Source of the DNA: Haloglomus litoreum | GTDB lineage: Archaea > Halobacteriota > Halobacteria > Halobacteriales > Haloarculaceae | Length of the DNA: 64,000 bases | Assembly (NCBI RefSeq): GCF_029338515.1 | Contig: NZ_CP119988.1 | Span: 186,001 to 250,000, forward strand | Reading direction: 5' to 3' | Part shown: positions 54,001-62,993 of the stretch, piece by piece | Layout: every line of letters starts with the position of its first letter | Numbering within the stretch: position 1 is the stretch's first letter | The notes under the pieces: generated by a model | Seen by the model: only the letters and a program-made list of their open reading frames with translations | What the model was told of the DNA's origin: nothing | Databases searched by the model: none | Made by a program: the position numbers and the translations under genes

Positions 54001-54954
54001 ATGACCGAACTCGTGGCGTTCGGGGAGACCGGACTCCGACTGTCCGCCACTCCGGGCGAGCGGCTCGAGACGGCCGACCGGCTCCGGGTGCGTGCGTCGG
54101 GCCCGGAGAGCAACGCGGCGGTGGCCGCGCGGCGTGTCGGCGTCGAGGCGACGTGGCTGTCGCGACTGCCCGACACCCCGCTGGGGAACCGCGTGGCCGA
54201 CGAACTCCGCGGGTACGACCTCGACGTGGTCGTCGAGTGGGTCGAGGCGGGTGCCGAGGCCGACCGCGTCGGGCTGACCTTCGAGGAGCGCGCGGGCCCG
54301 CCCCGCGGGGACGCGGCCGTCACCGACCGGCTGGGTGCGGCGATGGCGGGCGTCTCGATGGACGACGTGCCGGTCGCGCGGGTCGAGGGCGCCGACGTGG
54401 CGTACACGACGGGCGCGACCCCGGCGCTCTCGCCGGGGGCGGCGACCGCGACGGCCCGGTACCTGAAGGCTGCCAGCGACGGCGGCGCGACCACCGCGCT
54501 GGACATCGCCTACCGGCCCGACCGCTGGGACGGCCCCGAGGCGGCCCGGGAGACGCTGACGGAGTTCTTCCCGGCCGTCGACGTGCTCCTGACGAGCGAG
54601 GCCGACGCCGCGACCGTCCTCGACGAGGACGGCCAGCCCGCGGCGGCGGCGAACGCGCTGGCCGCCGACCACGGCTTCGAGACGGTCGTCGTCCACGGGG
54701 CGCGTGGCGCGACCGCGCTCCACGGGTCGACGGTCCACGAGGTCGAGGCCGTCGAGGCCGAGACGCGCGACGACGCCGGGGCGGCCGACGCGTTCGCGGG
54801 CGCCTTCTGTGCGGAGCTGGCGGTCACCGACGACGTGGAGGTCGCGCTCCGGACGGGCGTCGCGACCGCGGCGCTCGCGCGCACCGTCGAGGGCAGTGTT
54901 CCGGCCGTCCGACGCGACGAGGTCGACCGCGTCGTGGCCGGGATGGACGACTGA
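54001..54954 (+). CDS. PfkB-family sugar kinase paralogue with altered active-site motif
   Basis: A 317-residue PfkB protein clearly related to the kdgK product at 4303-5253 (LVAFGETGLR, GVEATWLSRLPDTPLGNRVADEL). The family GSGDAF loop reads DDAGAADAFAGAF: the catalytic Asp remains, but the anion-hole Gly-Ser-Gly is changed to Gly-Ala-Ala. It may act on another sugar, be slower, or have become a sensor. The N-terminal glycine-rich signature is also changed (SGPESNAAVAARRVG). No sugar gene is adjacent. Confidence 0.75.
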   Translation: MTELVAFGETGLRLSATPGERLETADRLRVRASGPESNAAVAARRVGVEATWLSRLPDTPLGNRVADELRGYDLDVVVEWVEAGAEADRVGLTFEERAGPPRGDAAVTDRLGAAMAGVSMDDVPVARVEGADVAYTTGATPALSPGAATATARYLKAASDGGATTALDIAYRPDRWDGPEAARETLTEFFPAVDVLLTSEADAATVLDEDGQPAAAANALAADHGFETVVVHGARGATALHGSTVHEVEAVEAETRDDAGAADAFAGAFCAELAVTDDVEVALRTGVATAALARTVEGSVPAVRRDEVDRVVAGMDD

Positions 54955-55235
54955 ACCCCCCGGCTCCCGTCCGGGCACCCGGCGGTCGCCACCCGGGGAC
55001 CGGCTCCCCAGTCGGCCCTCGGACTCCACCCGACGGCCCTCGCCACCGACGGGTGTCCGCCTCCGCTCCGCCATCGGATTAACTGTCTGTTCAAATATAC
55101 GATTCAGTAATGCAGTTCCGGTTTCGAGATAGAATACACTTCAATGGGCCTCTAATGGCCGCATAGCTGCATGACACGCGTTGTCAATAATGGCCAGCAA
55201 GCTTATACATCGGACGACGGAACGAACGGGGTGCC
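54955..55235. promoter_or_regulatory. Intergenic region with the PGF-CTERM gene promoter
   Basis: The right end contains GCTTATACAT (~55201-55210), ~27 bp before the ATG at 55236. The left part is featureless; a mildly AT-rich run (~55080-55150) precedes the promoter. Confidence 0.5.
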
Positions 55236-56489
55236 ATGAACTGGAAAGCACTCGTGGTCGCGGTCACGCTGGTCGTCTCCGCCGCCGGGACGCCCGTGGC
55301 TGCAGCCACGGCCGCGAACACCGGGCAGCAGACGTCCGGGCAGGTACAGACCGGCACGTACGTCTCGTTCGAGGCGACGGACGACGCCGTCGTCGACTAC
55401 ACGGTCAACGGGAAGACGGTGGTCGACAGCATGAGCGTCCAGTCCACCTCCGAGGCCAAGTCCCAGTCCAGCGGCGGGCTCGGGCTCGGCGGTTCCGTCT
55501 TCGCCGGCGCGGGCCTGAGCGTGGCGAACACGTTCAGCGCCGACGCCAGCACGCAGGCCACCATCCAGGCCGAGAGCGGTGCCGAGATCGTCACGCACGA
55601 CAACGACCGCGGGATCGTGGTCGTCACGTCCAACGGCGAGAGCCACGTCGCCCGCTTCAACGGGACCGACGACTCCGAGGCCGAGAAGGAATCCGAGAAG
55701 CGCGCCGTCATCACGAACGACGACGGCGCGACCGCGACGGTCATCGTCGTCGGTGACGGGAACGTGACCGTCTCGGACAGCGGCAACGTCACGGCGATGG
55801 CCGAGGAGGACGGCCGTGTCGTCTACCGCCAGTACGAGGGCGAGCGCTCGGACTCCGAGAAGCAGCAGGAGCGCATGATCGCCAACGGCACCGCGGTCGC
55901 CGAGGTCTACGTCCAGGCCGCCGGTGACGCTGCCAGCGAGGCCGGCGACGACGACAGCACGCCGACCGCGACCGACACGGCGACGGCCACGCCGACCGAG
56001 GCCCCCAGCGAGGAGGCCCGCGAGCGCAGCGCCGACGTCGTCCGGTACAGCGAGGACACCACGGTCGAGGTGACCGAGAACGCCGCCGGCACGTTCAACG
56101 CGACCGTCGAGCGGAGCCAGAGCGAGGGCAAGGTCGTCATCATGAGCGTCTCCGAGGCCGCCTTCGAGGGCGCGGAGAGCGCCGAGGACCTCGAGGTCTA
56201 CGTCGACGGTGAGGCCGCGGCGCAGGCGGAGTCGTACTCCGCGCTGAAGGCCGCCACCAACGACGGCGACACCTCGAAGTACCTCGTCCGGTCGTCGTCC
56301 AGCGCGCAGGCCTCCTCGGACGTGGTCGTCGGCATCAACCACTTCTCCGAGCGACAGGTCTCGATGCAGTCCGACGGCGGTAGCGACGACGGCGGCTCCA
56401 CCGAGAGCGGTGGCCAGCCCGGCTTCGGTGTCGGCATCGCGGTCGTCGCGCTCGTCGGCGCGGCCCTGCTCGCCCGCCGCCAGCGGTAG
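55236..56489 (+). CDS. Secreted surface protein with PGF-CTERM anchor
   Basis: A 417-residue exported protein. Residues 1-27 are a Sec-type signal peptide (MNWKALVVAVTLVVSAAGTPVAAATA). The body is beta-rich with many Ser/Thr/Asn sites. A DDDSTPTATDTATATPTE linker lies near residue 235. The C-terminus QPGFGVGIAVVALVGAALLARRQR is a PGF-CTERM signal, processed and lipid-anchored by archaeosortase A. Function unknown. A strong TATA lies 27 bp upstream. Confidence 0.85.
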   Translation: MNWKALVVAVTLVVSAAGTPVAAATAANTGQQTSGQVQTGTYVSFEATDDAVVDYTVNGKTVVDSMSVQSTSEAKSQSSGGLGLGGSVFAGAGLSVANTFSADASTQATIQAESGAEIVTHDNDRGIVVVTSNGESHVARFNGTDDSEAEKESEKRAVITNDDGATATVIVVGDGNVTVSDSGNVTAMAEEDGRVVYRQYEGERSDSEKQQERMIANGTAVAEVYVQAAGDAASEAGDDDSTPTATDTATATPTEAPSEEARERSADVVRYSEDTTVEVTENAAGTFNATVERSQSEGKVVIMSVSEAAFEGAESAEDLEVYVDGEAAAQAESYSALKAATNDGDTSKYLVRSSSSAQASSDVVVGINHFSERQVSMQSDGGSDDGGSTESGGQPGFGVGIAVVALVGAALLARRQR

Positions 56490-56654
56490 CACAGCCAACC
56501 GACCACGCGCGGGGTCCAGCTACCCGCGACCACACGCGGTTCGACTCGACTTCTCCCTTCTTCGCGCCGAACAGTGACGACACCGCCGTCGTCGACGACC
56601 GGCAGCCGGTGCGTGACTGCCACATTTATCCGGCATCCGCGCCGACGCTCCGAT

Positions 56655-57134
56655 ATGGACGTGAAGTCACGCCACCACCTCCGGGGTGACGAGATCGACG
56701 AGATCGTCGACCACATCGCGGACCGCCTCGGCGTCACCGTCGCGGGCGACTCCTGGGAGGACGTGGAGTTCGTCGACGACGACCGCCGGGTCGTCCTCGT
56801 CGACGGGGAGCCGGCGGTCGCCTTCTTCGACGGCGAGCCGTTCCTCACCGTGCAGGGGGCCAACCGCTTCGAGCCCGAGCGCCGCATCGTGACCGTCGAC
56901 GCCGGCGCCGTCTCGTTCGTCTCCGACGGCGCGAACGTGATGCGCCCCGGTATCGTCGAGGCCGACGACGCCATCGCCCCCGGCGACCTCGTCGTCATCG
57001 CCGAGGAGACCCACGGGAAGGTGCTGGCGGTCGGCCGTGCGGACGCCCCGGGCGACGAGATGGTCGGCGACAGCGGGAAGGTGGTCGACTCGCTCCACCA
57101 CGTCGGCGACGATCTCTTCGAGTTCTCCGTCTGA
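56655..57134 (+). CDS. PUA-domain RNA-binding protein
   Basis: A 159-residue protein with an N-terminal helical-beta domain (~1-75) and a C-terminal PUA domain (~80-155: RIVTVDAGAVSFVSDGANVMRPGIVEADDAIAPGDLVVI). This resembles the archaeal MCT-1/Tma20-like proteins, which bind tRNA or rRNA and act in translation. The ATG at 56655 follows an ACATTTATCC box (~56620-56630) by ~27 bp. The preceding in-frame residues look unconserved. Confidence 0.85.
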   Translation: MDVKSRHHLRGDEIDEIVDHIADRLGVTVAGDSWEDVEFVDDDRRVVLVDGEPAVAFFDGEPFLTVQGANRFEPERRIVTVDAGAVSFVSDGANVMRPGIVEADDAIAPGDLVVIAEETHGKVLAVGRADAPGDEMVGDSGKVVDSLHHVGDDLFEFSV

Positions 57135-57140
57135 GGCGAC

Positions 57141-57485
57141 TCACTCGGCGGCCCGCGCGGTCATCGCGCTCCCGGCGCCGGCGCCGAACGCCGCCAGCCC
57201 GATGACGGTCAGCGAGACGACGAACACCGTCCCGGCCGGGGCGTCGACGGCGCTCTGGAGGGTCACGGCGACGTAGGTCGTCACGCCGGCGAACGCGCCG
57301 CCCCAGCGGCCACCCCGCTCGAACAGCGGGAGCGCGTCGCGCTGGCCGTGGACCGCGACCCCGGCGGCGACCCACGCGACCGCGAGCGTCGACAGCAGGA
57401 ACGGGTCGGTGACGAGGAACCGGTACGCGAGCGCGGTGACGGCGGCGCCGACCGCGAGGCCGACGAGCCAGGAGCGGAGGGCCAT
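57141..57485 (-). CDS. Four-helix membrane protein, unknown
   Basis: A 114-residue hydrophobic protein with about four transmembrane segments (WLVGLAVGAAVTALAYRFLV, LLSTLAVAWVAAGVAV, GGAFAGVTTYVAVTL, VFVVSLTVIGLAAFGAGAG). No family recognised. It is convergent with the PUA gene, 6 bp apart. The longer frame upstream of the ATG at 57485 enters the repeat island and is not coding. Confidence 0.65.
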   Translation of the reverse strand: MALRSWLVGLAVGAAVTALAYRFLVTDPFLLSTLAVAWVAAGVAVHGQRDALPLFERGGRWGGAFAGVTTYVAVTLQSAVDAPAGTVFVVSLTVIGLAAFGAGAGSAMTARAAE

Positions 57486-57737
57486 CGGGTCGTTGCTTCT
57501 CCGGCCCGCGACGTAGGTCCTGTGCCGACGATGGAATGCGCTTGGCTGCTCGCTCTGTGATGGTGACAGCCAGAACGGAACCGTGTAGAAAGCCCCCGCC
57601 CGCTCGACCGGCCGGGAGTCGCTGCGCTCCTCGCTCGCGTTGCTCGCTGCGGTGCTTACTTCCTCCGGGTCGGGTCGAGGCGGGCGGCCCCTTTCAGTCC
57701 CGCCCTGTGGCCTGCCGTACCGAGCGATGCGAGTGGT

Positions 57738-57860
57738 GGTTCCAGCGGAGTGTTGGTGTCCCCACACCTCCCCGCGCCAGCGGCGAGGTGTTCCGGCACG
57801 CTCGCTAGCGCTCGCGGCCTCCACAGCGTGGCCGCTGGCGCGCTTCCTAAGCTCGGAACC
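57738..57860 (+). repeat. Dispersed ~122-bp element, copy 2
   Basis: Same orientation and ends as 46060-46180: GGTTCC (57738-57743) and GGAACC (57855-57860), and the same 11-bp internal inverted repeat. A core of ~63 bp is identical. The flanking DNA also shares blocks (the 57619-57659 segment and CCCCTTTCAGTCCCGCC at ~57688-57704). Confidence 0.8.
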
Positions 57861-58031
57861 GGCCGGCCGACCCAGCTGCTCGGCTGGTGCGTGCCAGCCC
57901 CGTCAGTCGAACTGGCGCGTGCTGGCTGGCGACGACCGCCACCGCGAGCGGCCTCGTGCCGCGAGCACCAGCGGCGGTCGTCGACCGTCTCTAAGCGCGC
58001 GAGGTCCTCGTGAGCGAAGCGAACGAGGGCT

Positions 58032-58270
58032 CGGCAGAGCTTGCTCTGCCGGTGGCCGAAGCGCGCAGCGCAGCGAGCACTGCAGGCGGCTGGGGAGGTG
58101 AGAGGCCCACCACCCGACTGACGAATCCGCGGTCCTGGGGGACTCGAAGGGCGAGGCCGGTGCACCCGTCCCGGACCCGGCAAGCGTCGGGGGACTCCGT
58201 CCCCCGGGCCCGCGGCGAAGCCGCGGCCACCGCAGCGGAGCGAGGAGCGCAGCCGCCAGCTTCGCTGGCG
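58032..58270. repeat. Hairpin chain, four perfect hairpins
   Basis: 58032-58051 (CGGCAGAGC arms), 58188-58206 (CGGGGGAC, loop TCC), 58210-58226 (CCGCGGC, loop GAA) and 58254-58270 (CGCCAGC, loop TTC). The last three have 3-nt loops. GCGAAGC and GCTTCGC cores recur. Confidence 0.7.
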
Positions 58271-58348
58271 CGAGGGAGCGAAGCGACCGAGCGGGTCCCG
58301 GACGGTGCAGCGGCCGAGGGCTTCGTAGGTGTCTCTATCGTCGTCAAA
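58141..58348. repeat. Modular dispersed repeat, copy 2
   Basis: It shares the beginning GACTCGAAGGGCGAG and the end GAGGGCTTCGTAGGTGTC with 53772-53917, plus an inner CCGCAGCGGAGCGAGGAGCG stretch. The middle is ~60 bp longer and carries the hairpins. Confidence 0.7.
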
Positions 58349-58458
58349 ACTCCTGATAAATACTCTCTACGCAATACAAATATATTATAATGAAAATTTA
58401 TGGTTAATAATTCAAATAAGTGATAAATAATCTGCAACGCCGTGCCGCCGAAACGCGT

Positions 58459-59229
58459 ATGCGTGGCTCCCCACTACCGCCGACAACCGTGAGCAACGAC
58501 GCGGACGACCGGTTACGGCTGGCGCTGCTGAACGCCTCGACCAGCGAGCGCGCCACCAGTCAGAACTTCCGGCGGGAGCTGGACGCCGACCTCGCCGAGT
58601 TCCAGGTCAACGACGGCCAGTTCCCGCGGGGCTACGACTTCGACGGGTTCGTCGTGACGGGCTCTGCGGTGTCGGTGTACTGGGACTCCGAGCAGGAGTG
58701 GGTCGAGCCCATCAGCGAGTGGATCCGCGAGGCCGTCGACCGTGGGCTGCCGGCACTGGGCATCTGCTTCGGCCACCAGTTGCTCGCGCACGCCCTCGGC
58801 GGCCGGGTGGAGGACATGGGCGAGTACGAACTCGGCTACCGGGAGGTGCGCCGGACCGACCGCGACGGCCCGGACGACGACGGCGACCCCCTGTTCGCGG
58901 GCCTCGACGAGGCGTTCCTCGTGTTCACCACGCACTCGGACACCGTCGCCGAGGTCCCGCCGGGCGCCGAGGTCATCGCGGAGAACGACTACGGCAACCA
59001 CGGGTTCCGGCTCGGGCGGGTCGCCGGCGTGCAGGCCCACCCCGAGTACGACCAGGCGATGGCCGAGGCCGTCACGCTCACGAAGGACCTGCCCGAGGAG
59101 CGCATCCAGCGCGTGCTGGACGGCATCACGGACGAGAACTACGCCCGGGCGAGCGAGACCAAGCGCCTGTTCGACAACTTCACCGACTACGCGCGGCGGG
59201 TGCGGGCCGAGCGGGTCGCCGCGGACTGA
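58459..59229 (+). CDS. Class I glutamine amidotransferase
   Basis: A 256-residue GATase1 domain protein. The nucleophile elbow is LGICFGHQLLAHALGG (Cys), and the His/Glu pair is in VQAHPEYD. The family is GuaA-type amidotransferase or gamma-glutamyl-GABA hydrolase; the partner enzyme is not adjacent. The ATG at 58459 matches the GATAAATAAT box ~30 bp upstream. A GTG at 58489 (VSNDADD) is an alternative that loses 10 residues, none conserved. Confidence 0.85.
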   Translation: MRGSPLPPTTVSNDADDRLRLALLNASTSERATSQNFRRELDADLAEFQVNDGQFPRGYDFDGFVVTGSAVSVYWDSEQEWVEPISEWIREAVDRGLPALGICFGHQLLAHALGGRVEDMGEYELGYREVRRTDRDGPDDDGDPLFAGLDEAFLVFTTHSDTVAEVPPGAEVIAENDYGNHGFRLGRVAGVQAHPEYDQAMAEAVTLTKDLPEERIQRVLDGITDENYARASETKRLFDNFTDYARRVRAERVAAD

Positions 59230-59299
59230 CACACCCGCACATCCCCTCTGTTTCCGGTCGAACCCATGGCTTATGCCGAGCGCGTCGGCAGCCGCGACC

Positions 59300-59953
59300 A
59301 TGCCCTCTCGACGCTCGGTGCTCGCCGCGAGTGGGACGGCTGCCGCGACCGCACTCGCCGGCTGTTCGGCGCTCACCGGTCCGGAGGGGTCGGCTGCGAA
59401 CGTCCGCGAGGACATGGACCTCCGCCCGGAGGCGGCGTCGCTCGTCGGGCGGACGACGGCCGAGTCGACCCGGTGCCCGCGCGGCGACGTCGAGGTGCGT
59501 AACCTGGCCTACGAGTTCGACACCGGCGACCTCCAGCTGGTGACGGTCGTGGAGGTCCGGCCCGGGGCGCGGGGGTGCGACGACAGCGACTGGGTCCACG
59601 AGGGGATCGACCTGCGCCAGGCGTGGCCCGGACTCGGACTCGAGACGAAGTCCGGCGTCGCCGGGGTCGAGACGAACGTGCGCTACGCGGACACCGACGA
59701 CCCCGAGGTCCGGCTGCGGACCACCGGGGACTCCGAGACGGGTGAGTGGCGGGTCCGCCGCGCCTCCGACGACGGCGATGTCCCCGAACGCTACGCCTTC
59801 CGCTCGACGTACGTCGGCGCCGAGGTCGAGGCCGGGGACGAACTCGCCGCGGTCACCACGGAGGTGCCGTTCTCGACCGGCGGCCTGCTGGGCGGCGAGT
59901 CCGAGACGGTGACCCGGACCGGGACGCTCGTGTACGGTGAGCGGGAGGAGTGA
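59300..59953 (+). CDS. Tat-exported lipoprotein, unknown
   Basis: A 217-residue protein with a twin-arginine signal (MPSRRSVLAASG...) and the lipobox LAGC at about residue 22, so it would be lipid-anchored on the outer face of the membrane. The mature part is beta-rich with two Cys (RCPRGDVEV and RGCDDSDW) that could form a disulfide. Start: GGCTTATGCC (59267-59276) is ~27 bp before the ATG at 59300; the ATG inside that box would add ten residues to the signal and is less likely. Confidence 0.8.
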   Translation: MPSRRSVLAASGTAAATALAGCSALTGPEGSAANVREDMDLRPEAASLVGRTTAESTRCPRGDVEVRNLAYEFDTGDLQLVTVVEVRPGARGCDDSDWVHEGIDLRQAWPGLGLETKSGVAGVETNVRYADTDDPEVRLRTTGDSETGEWRVRRASDDGDVPERYAFRSTYVGAEVEAGDELAAVTTEVPFSTGGLLGGESETVTRTGTLVYGEREE

Positions 59954-60257
59954 GTCTGCGTCGCGGCTATCTCGTCTGGAGGTCCGTTGCATACCGCGCC
60001 GCAGGCGCGGTTTCACCGCTCCGAGCAGCGTGGCGGCTTCGCCGCCACGTGCGAACGGCGCACGGCGCCGTGAGCGCCGCAGGCGCGAGGAGCGGCCTTT
60101 TTTCTGAACGTTTTTTGGCGTCATCAGAACGCGGAGCGTTCTGATTGCCCGTGGAATCGCGGAGCGATTCCACGACGGCGAGTGGTGGCCGTAGGCCACC
60201 CGAGTCGCAAAAAAGCTCGTCGCAACCGCTATCCCCGCACCCCCACAACGCGGGGCC
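59954..60257. other. 304-bp island made of hairpins
   Basis: Between the lipoprotein and lipoate ligase genes; nearly all of it is the hairpin chain listed next plus T-runs near 60088-60116. No ORF. Confidence 0.7.
59994..60200. repeat. Hairpin chain, six perfect hairpins with 3-nt loops
   Basis: 59994-60010 (7 bp, loop GCA), 60029-60049 (9 bp, loop TTC), 60074-60086 (5 bp, loop GCA), 60123-60145 (10 bp, loop GGA), 60150-60174 (11 bp, loop GGA) and 60184-60200 (7 bp, loop GTA). A self-palindrome lies at 60061-60072. T6 runs occur near 60088-60093 and 60111-60116. Confidence 0.85.
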
Positions 60258-61142
60258 ATGAGCATCACGGACGCCGACTGGCGGCTCATCCGCGAGGAGG
60301 TCGTCGCCGGGGCAGAGAGCTTCGCCCGCGACGAGATCGCCGCACGCACAGCGGCCGAGGAGGGGGTCGGGACGGTCCGGCTCTACCAGTGGCTCCCGTC
60401 CTGTCTCTCGCTCGGATACGGGCAGGACCCCGACACCGTCGACTGGGAGTTCTGCGAGCAGTGGGGCATCGACGTGGTCCGGCGGCCGACGGGCGGCGGT
60501 GGCATCTACCACGACACCCATGGCGACATCGCCTACTCCATCATCGCGCCGGCGGACGTGGTCCCGGGGAACCTGGAGGAGACGTACGACCTGTTCTGCG
60601 AGCCGCTGTTCGCGGCGTTCGAGGAGCTGGGCGTCCCGGCGTCGTTCGCCGACGAGCCCCGGGAGGCGCTGTACGAGCCCTCCTGTTACCTCCGGGACAT
60701 CGACCCCGCGCACGACATCGTCGTCGACGGGAAGAAGCTCGCGGGCAACGCCCAGTACCGGACCCGGGACGCCGTGGTCCAGCACGGCTCCATCAGCTTC
60801 GAGGTGATGGCCCGGCAGCATCTCTCCTGTTTCGCCGACCCGCCGGTCGACGAGGCGACGTTCGAGGCGCGGGTGGCCGGGCTGAACGAGAGCGCGAACA
60901 CCGAACGCGACACGCCGGTCGACTCCCAGCACGTCGGGATGATGGACAGCCTCAACCTCGAGCGTGACCGCGCGGTCCGGACCATCGAGGACAGCCTCGC
61001 GGCGTGGTGTGGCATCGAACGTGACGGGTTCGTCGACGACGACTGGACCGACGCCGAGCGCGAGGCCGCGGCCGACCTCGCCGACCGGAAGTACCGCAGC
61101 GAGGCCTGGACCCGGGACCGCGAGGACCCGACGGACGACTGA
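60258..61142 (+). CDS. Lipoate-protein ligase A family protein
   Basis: A 294-residue ligase-fold protein. The substrate motif is VVRRPTGGGGIYHD near residue 78, and the lysine motif is VDGKKLAGNAQYR near residue 160. It joins lipoate or octanoate to lipoyl domains of 2-oxoacid dehydrogenases or the glycine cleavage H protein. LipM-type octanoyl transfer is the alternative, and none of the partners is adjacent. The C-terminal ~90 residues are extra and charged. Confidence 0.87.
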   Translation: MSITDADWRLIREEVVAGAESFARDEIAARTAAEEGVGTVRLYQWLPSCLSLGYGQDPDTVDWEFCEQWGIDVVRRPTGGGGIYHDTHGDIAYSIIAPADVVPGNLEETYDLFCEPLFAAFEELGVPASFADEPREALYEPSCYLRDIDPAHDIVVDGKKLAGNAQYRTRDAVVQHGSISFEVMARQHLSCFADPPVDEATFEARVAGLNESANTERDTPVDSQHVGMMDSLNLERDRAVRTIEDSLAAWCGIERDGFVDDDWTDAEREAAADLADRKYRSEAWTRDREDPTDD

Positions 61143-61180
61143 GGCGCGCGCCCGGTGACGGGGGCCGGTCCGAGCCCCCG

Positions 61181-62326
61181 TCAGTCGTCGCCGGTCCGCC
61201 AGACCGTGCCGTTGGCGCGGTAGCCGTCGAACTCGCCGCGTTCGATCTCGCGTTCGATCTCGTCGGCGGTCGCCTCGTCCACCCGGGCGAGGTGGCACAG
61301 CGGGTGCCCGGGGAGCGCGACCGGGTTCTCCAGCACGCCGACGAGCAGGCCCGTGAACGGCGCCTCGACGACCCGCTCCTCGCGGCCGAACTGGTCGCTC
61401 ACCGTACAGATGGCCTCGCCCGCGCGCACGAGGGGGTAGGGACCCCAGTGCATATCGACGAGTCCCCCGTCGTCCGCGCGGAGCCACGCCTTCTCGCTGC
61501 TGGAGGCGGTCTGGAACCAGCCCGGCCACGAGACGGGTCCCGCCCGCATCCCGTACGCCCGCATCACGTTCTCGACACCCTCGAGGGCCTTCTCCACCAG
61601 AACGGGCTGGAAGCGATGGGCCTTCCCCATCTCCACGGTCACCGTGGGGATGCCGGCGTCGGTCGCGGCCTTCCGGAGCGAGCCGTCGTCGCCCGCGCCG
61701 GTGATGATGACGTTCGCGCCGAACGCCCGTGCGAGACCGTCGACGGCCGGGTTCGTCGTGTCCGCGCGGGTGTGGTACATCGTCGTCCGGTTGCGGGTCG
61801 AGGTGTGGAAGTCGAGACACAGGTCACAGCGCCCCACGAACGCGTCCCACAGCTCGCGGGCCATCCGCGAGGCGGTGTTCGCGCTGCCGCCCGGGAACGC
61901 GCGGTTCATGTCCAGGTCGTAGATGGGGATGTAGCGCTGCTGGGCCTGGAACCCGGGGACGTTGACGACGTGCAGCAGGACGAGCGTGCCGGCGACGTCG
62001 GCGGGCTCGTACCTCCGGGCGAGTTCCTGGCACACCTTCACGCCGTTGAGTTCGTCCCCGTGGATGGCCGCCGTACACAGGAGGCGCGGCCCCGGCTCCT
62101 CGCCGTTGATGACGGTGACCGGAACCGAGACGGGGTCACCGAGGTAGGTCTCGCTCACCTCGTAGCGGAACTGGCGCTTCTCGCCCGGGCGGACCTCGCC
62201 GTCGTACCGGAACGGGCGGGCCGTGTCGGGAACCGTGAACGGGCGGTGTGGGTCGCCGCCGTCACTCGCGTCCGTTCCGAGGGCACTCGCCCCCGGCGTC
62301 TCGTCGCTCCCGTCGGACTGGGTCAT
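61181..62326 (-). CDS. Succinylglutamate desuccinylase/aspartoacylase family protein
   Basis: A 381-residue zinc hydrolase of the AstE/AspA (M14-like) family. The zinc motif is AAIHGDELNG, the second ligand lies in CLDFHTS, and the catalytic glutamate in VTVEMGK. It removes acyl groups from amino acids; haloarchaeal genomes carry several copies with unknown substrates. The N-terminal ~35 residues are an acidic extension. The ATG at 62326 was chosen because the frame above it is antisense to the P-loop kinase. Confidence 0.88.
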   Translation of the reverse strand: MTQSDGSDETPGASALGTDASDGGDPHRPFTVPDTARPFRYDGEVRPGEKRQFRYEVSETYLGDPVSVPVTVINGEEPGPRLLCTAAIHGDELNGVKVCQELARRYEPADVAGTLVLLHVVNVPGFQAQQRYIPIYDLDMNRAFPGGSANTASRMARELWDAFVGRCDLCLDFHTSTRNRTTMYHTRADTTNPAVDGLARAFGANVIITGAGDDGSLRKAATDAGIPTVTVEMGKAHRFQPVLVEKALEGVENVMRAYGMRAGPVSWPGWFQTASSSEKAWLRADDGGLVDMHWGPYPLVRAGEAICTVSDQFGREERVVEAPFTGLLVGVLENPVALPGHPLCHLARVDEATADEIEREIERGEFDGYRANGTVWRTGDD

Positions 62327-62409
62327 ACGTCGCTGCCCGGCCGGCGCGGGGAAGTACCTGCCGTCGCGTGGGTAAAGCGATAAGTGGGGGTTGGCCGACC
62401 GTCCGGTGG

Positions 62410-62895
62410 ATGCTGTACGTCGTCTGTGGCCTGCCGGGCGTCGGCAAGACGACCGTCTCGCGCCACCTCGCCGACCGGGAGGGGTACGACCTCCTCCGGT
62501 CGGACGTGGTCCGGGCCGACGTCGTCGAGGACCCCTCGTACACCGAGGCCGAGATCCGGCGGGTGTACGACGAACTGTTCGCCCGTGCACGCGAGCGCCT
62601 CGAGCGCGACGGCGGCGCCGTGCTGGACGCGACGTTCGGGCGCGAGGACTACCGCGAGCGGGCCGCGACCGTCGCCGGGGACTGCGGTGTCGATGTCCGG
62701 TTCGTGATGGTCGAGTGCGACCCCGCGGTCGTCCGCGAGCGCATCGCGGCCCGCGAGGACGACGCGAGCGACGCCGACTTCTCGGTCTACCGGGAGCACC
62801 GCGACGCGTTCGAGCCCCTCTCGCGTCCCCACGCCGTGGTCGACAACTCCGGCGGCCGCGAGGCCACCCGCGAGCAGGTGGACGAACTGGTCTGA
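62410..62895 (+). CDS. P-loop kinase (AAA/zeta-toxin-like ATPase)
   Basis: A 161-residue protein with Walker A CGLPGVGKTTVSRHL at residues ~6-20, a Walker B-like AVLDATFGREDYRE, and a lid rich in Arg (VRERIAAREDD). It belongs to the broad nucleotide/tRNA/zeta-toxin kinase class, and the substrate is unknown. CGATAAGTG (~62379-62387) lies ~27 bp before the ATG, supporting the start. Confidence 0.82.
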   Translation: MLYVVCGLPGVGKTTVSRHLADREGYDLLRSDVVRADVVEDPSYTEAEIRRVYDELFARARERLERDGGAVLDATFGREDYRERAATVAGDCGVDVRFVMVECDPAVVRERIAAREDDASDADFSVYREHRDAFEPLSRPHAVVDNSGGREATREQVDELV

Positions 62896-62993
62896 GACCG
62901 GCGTCCGCTGGCTCTGCCCCGACACGAGTGGCACCCTGGCAACGTTCGCGCTCGCCCGACGCTTTATCAGACGGGCAGGGGTAGGGGGTGGTC

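Larger units (their letters stand above)
57486..58458. other. 973-bp gene-free island with repeats and AT-rich end
   Basis: It contains the ~123-bp element (57738-57860), the modular repeat (58141-58348) and several hairpins. The AT-rich end (~58350-58440) supplies the promoter of the amidotransferase gene (GATAAATAAT at 58422-58431). No gene is credible. Confidence 0.7.
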
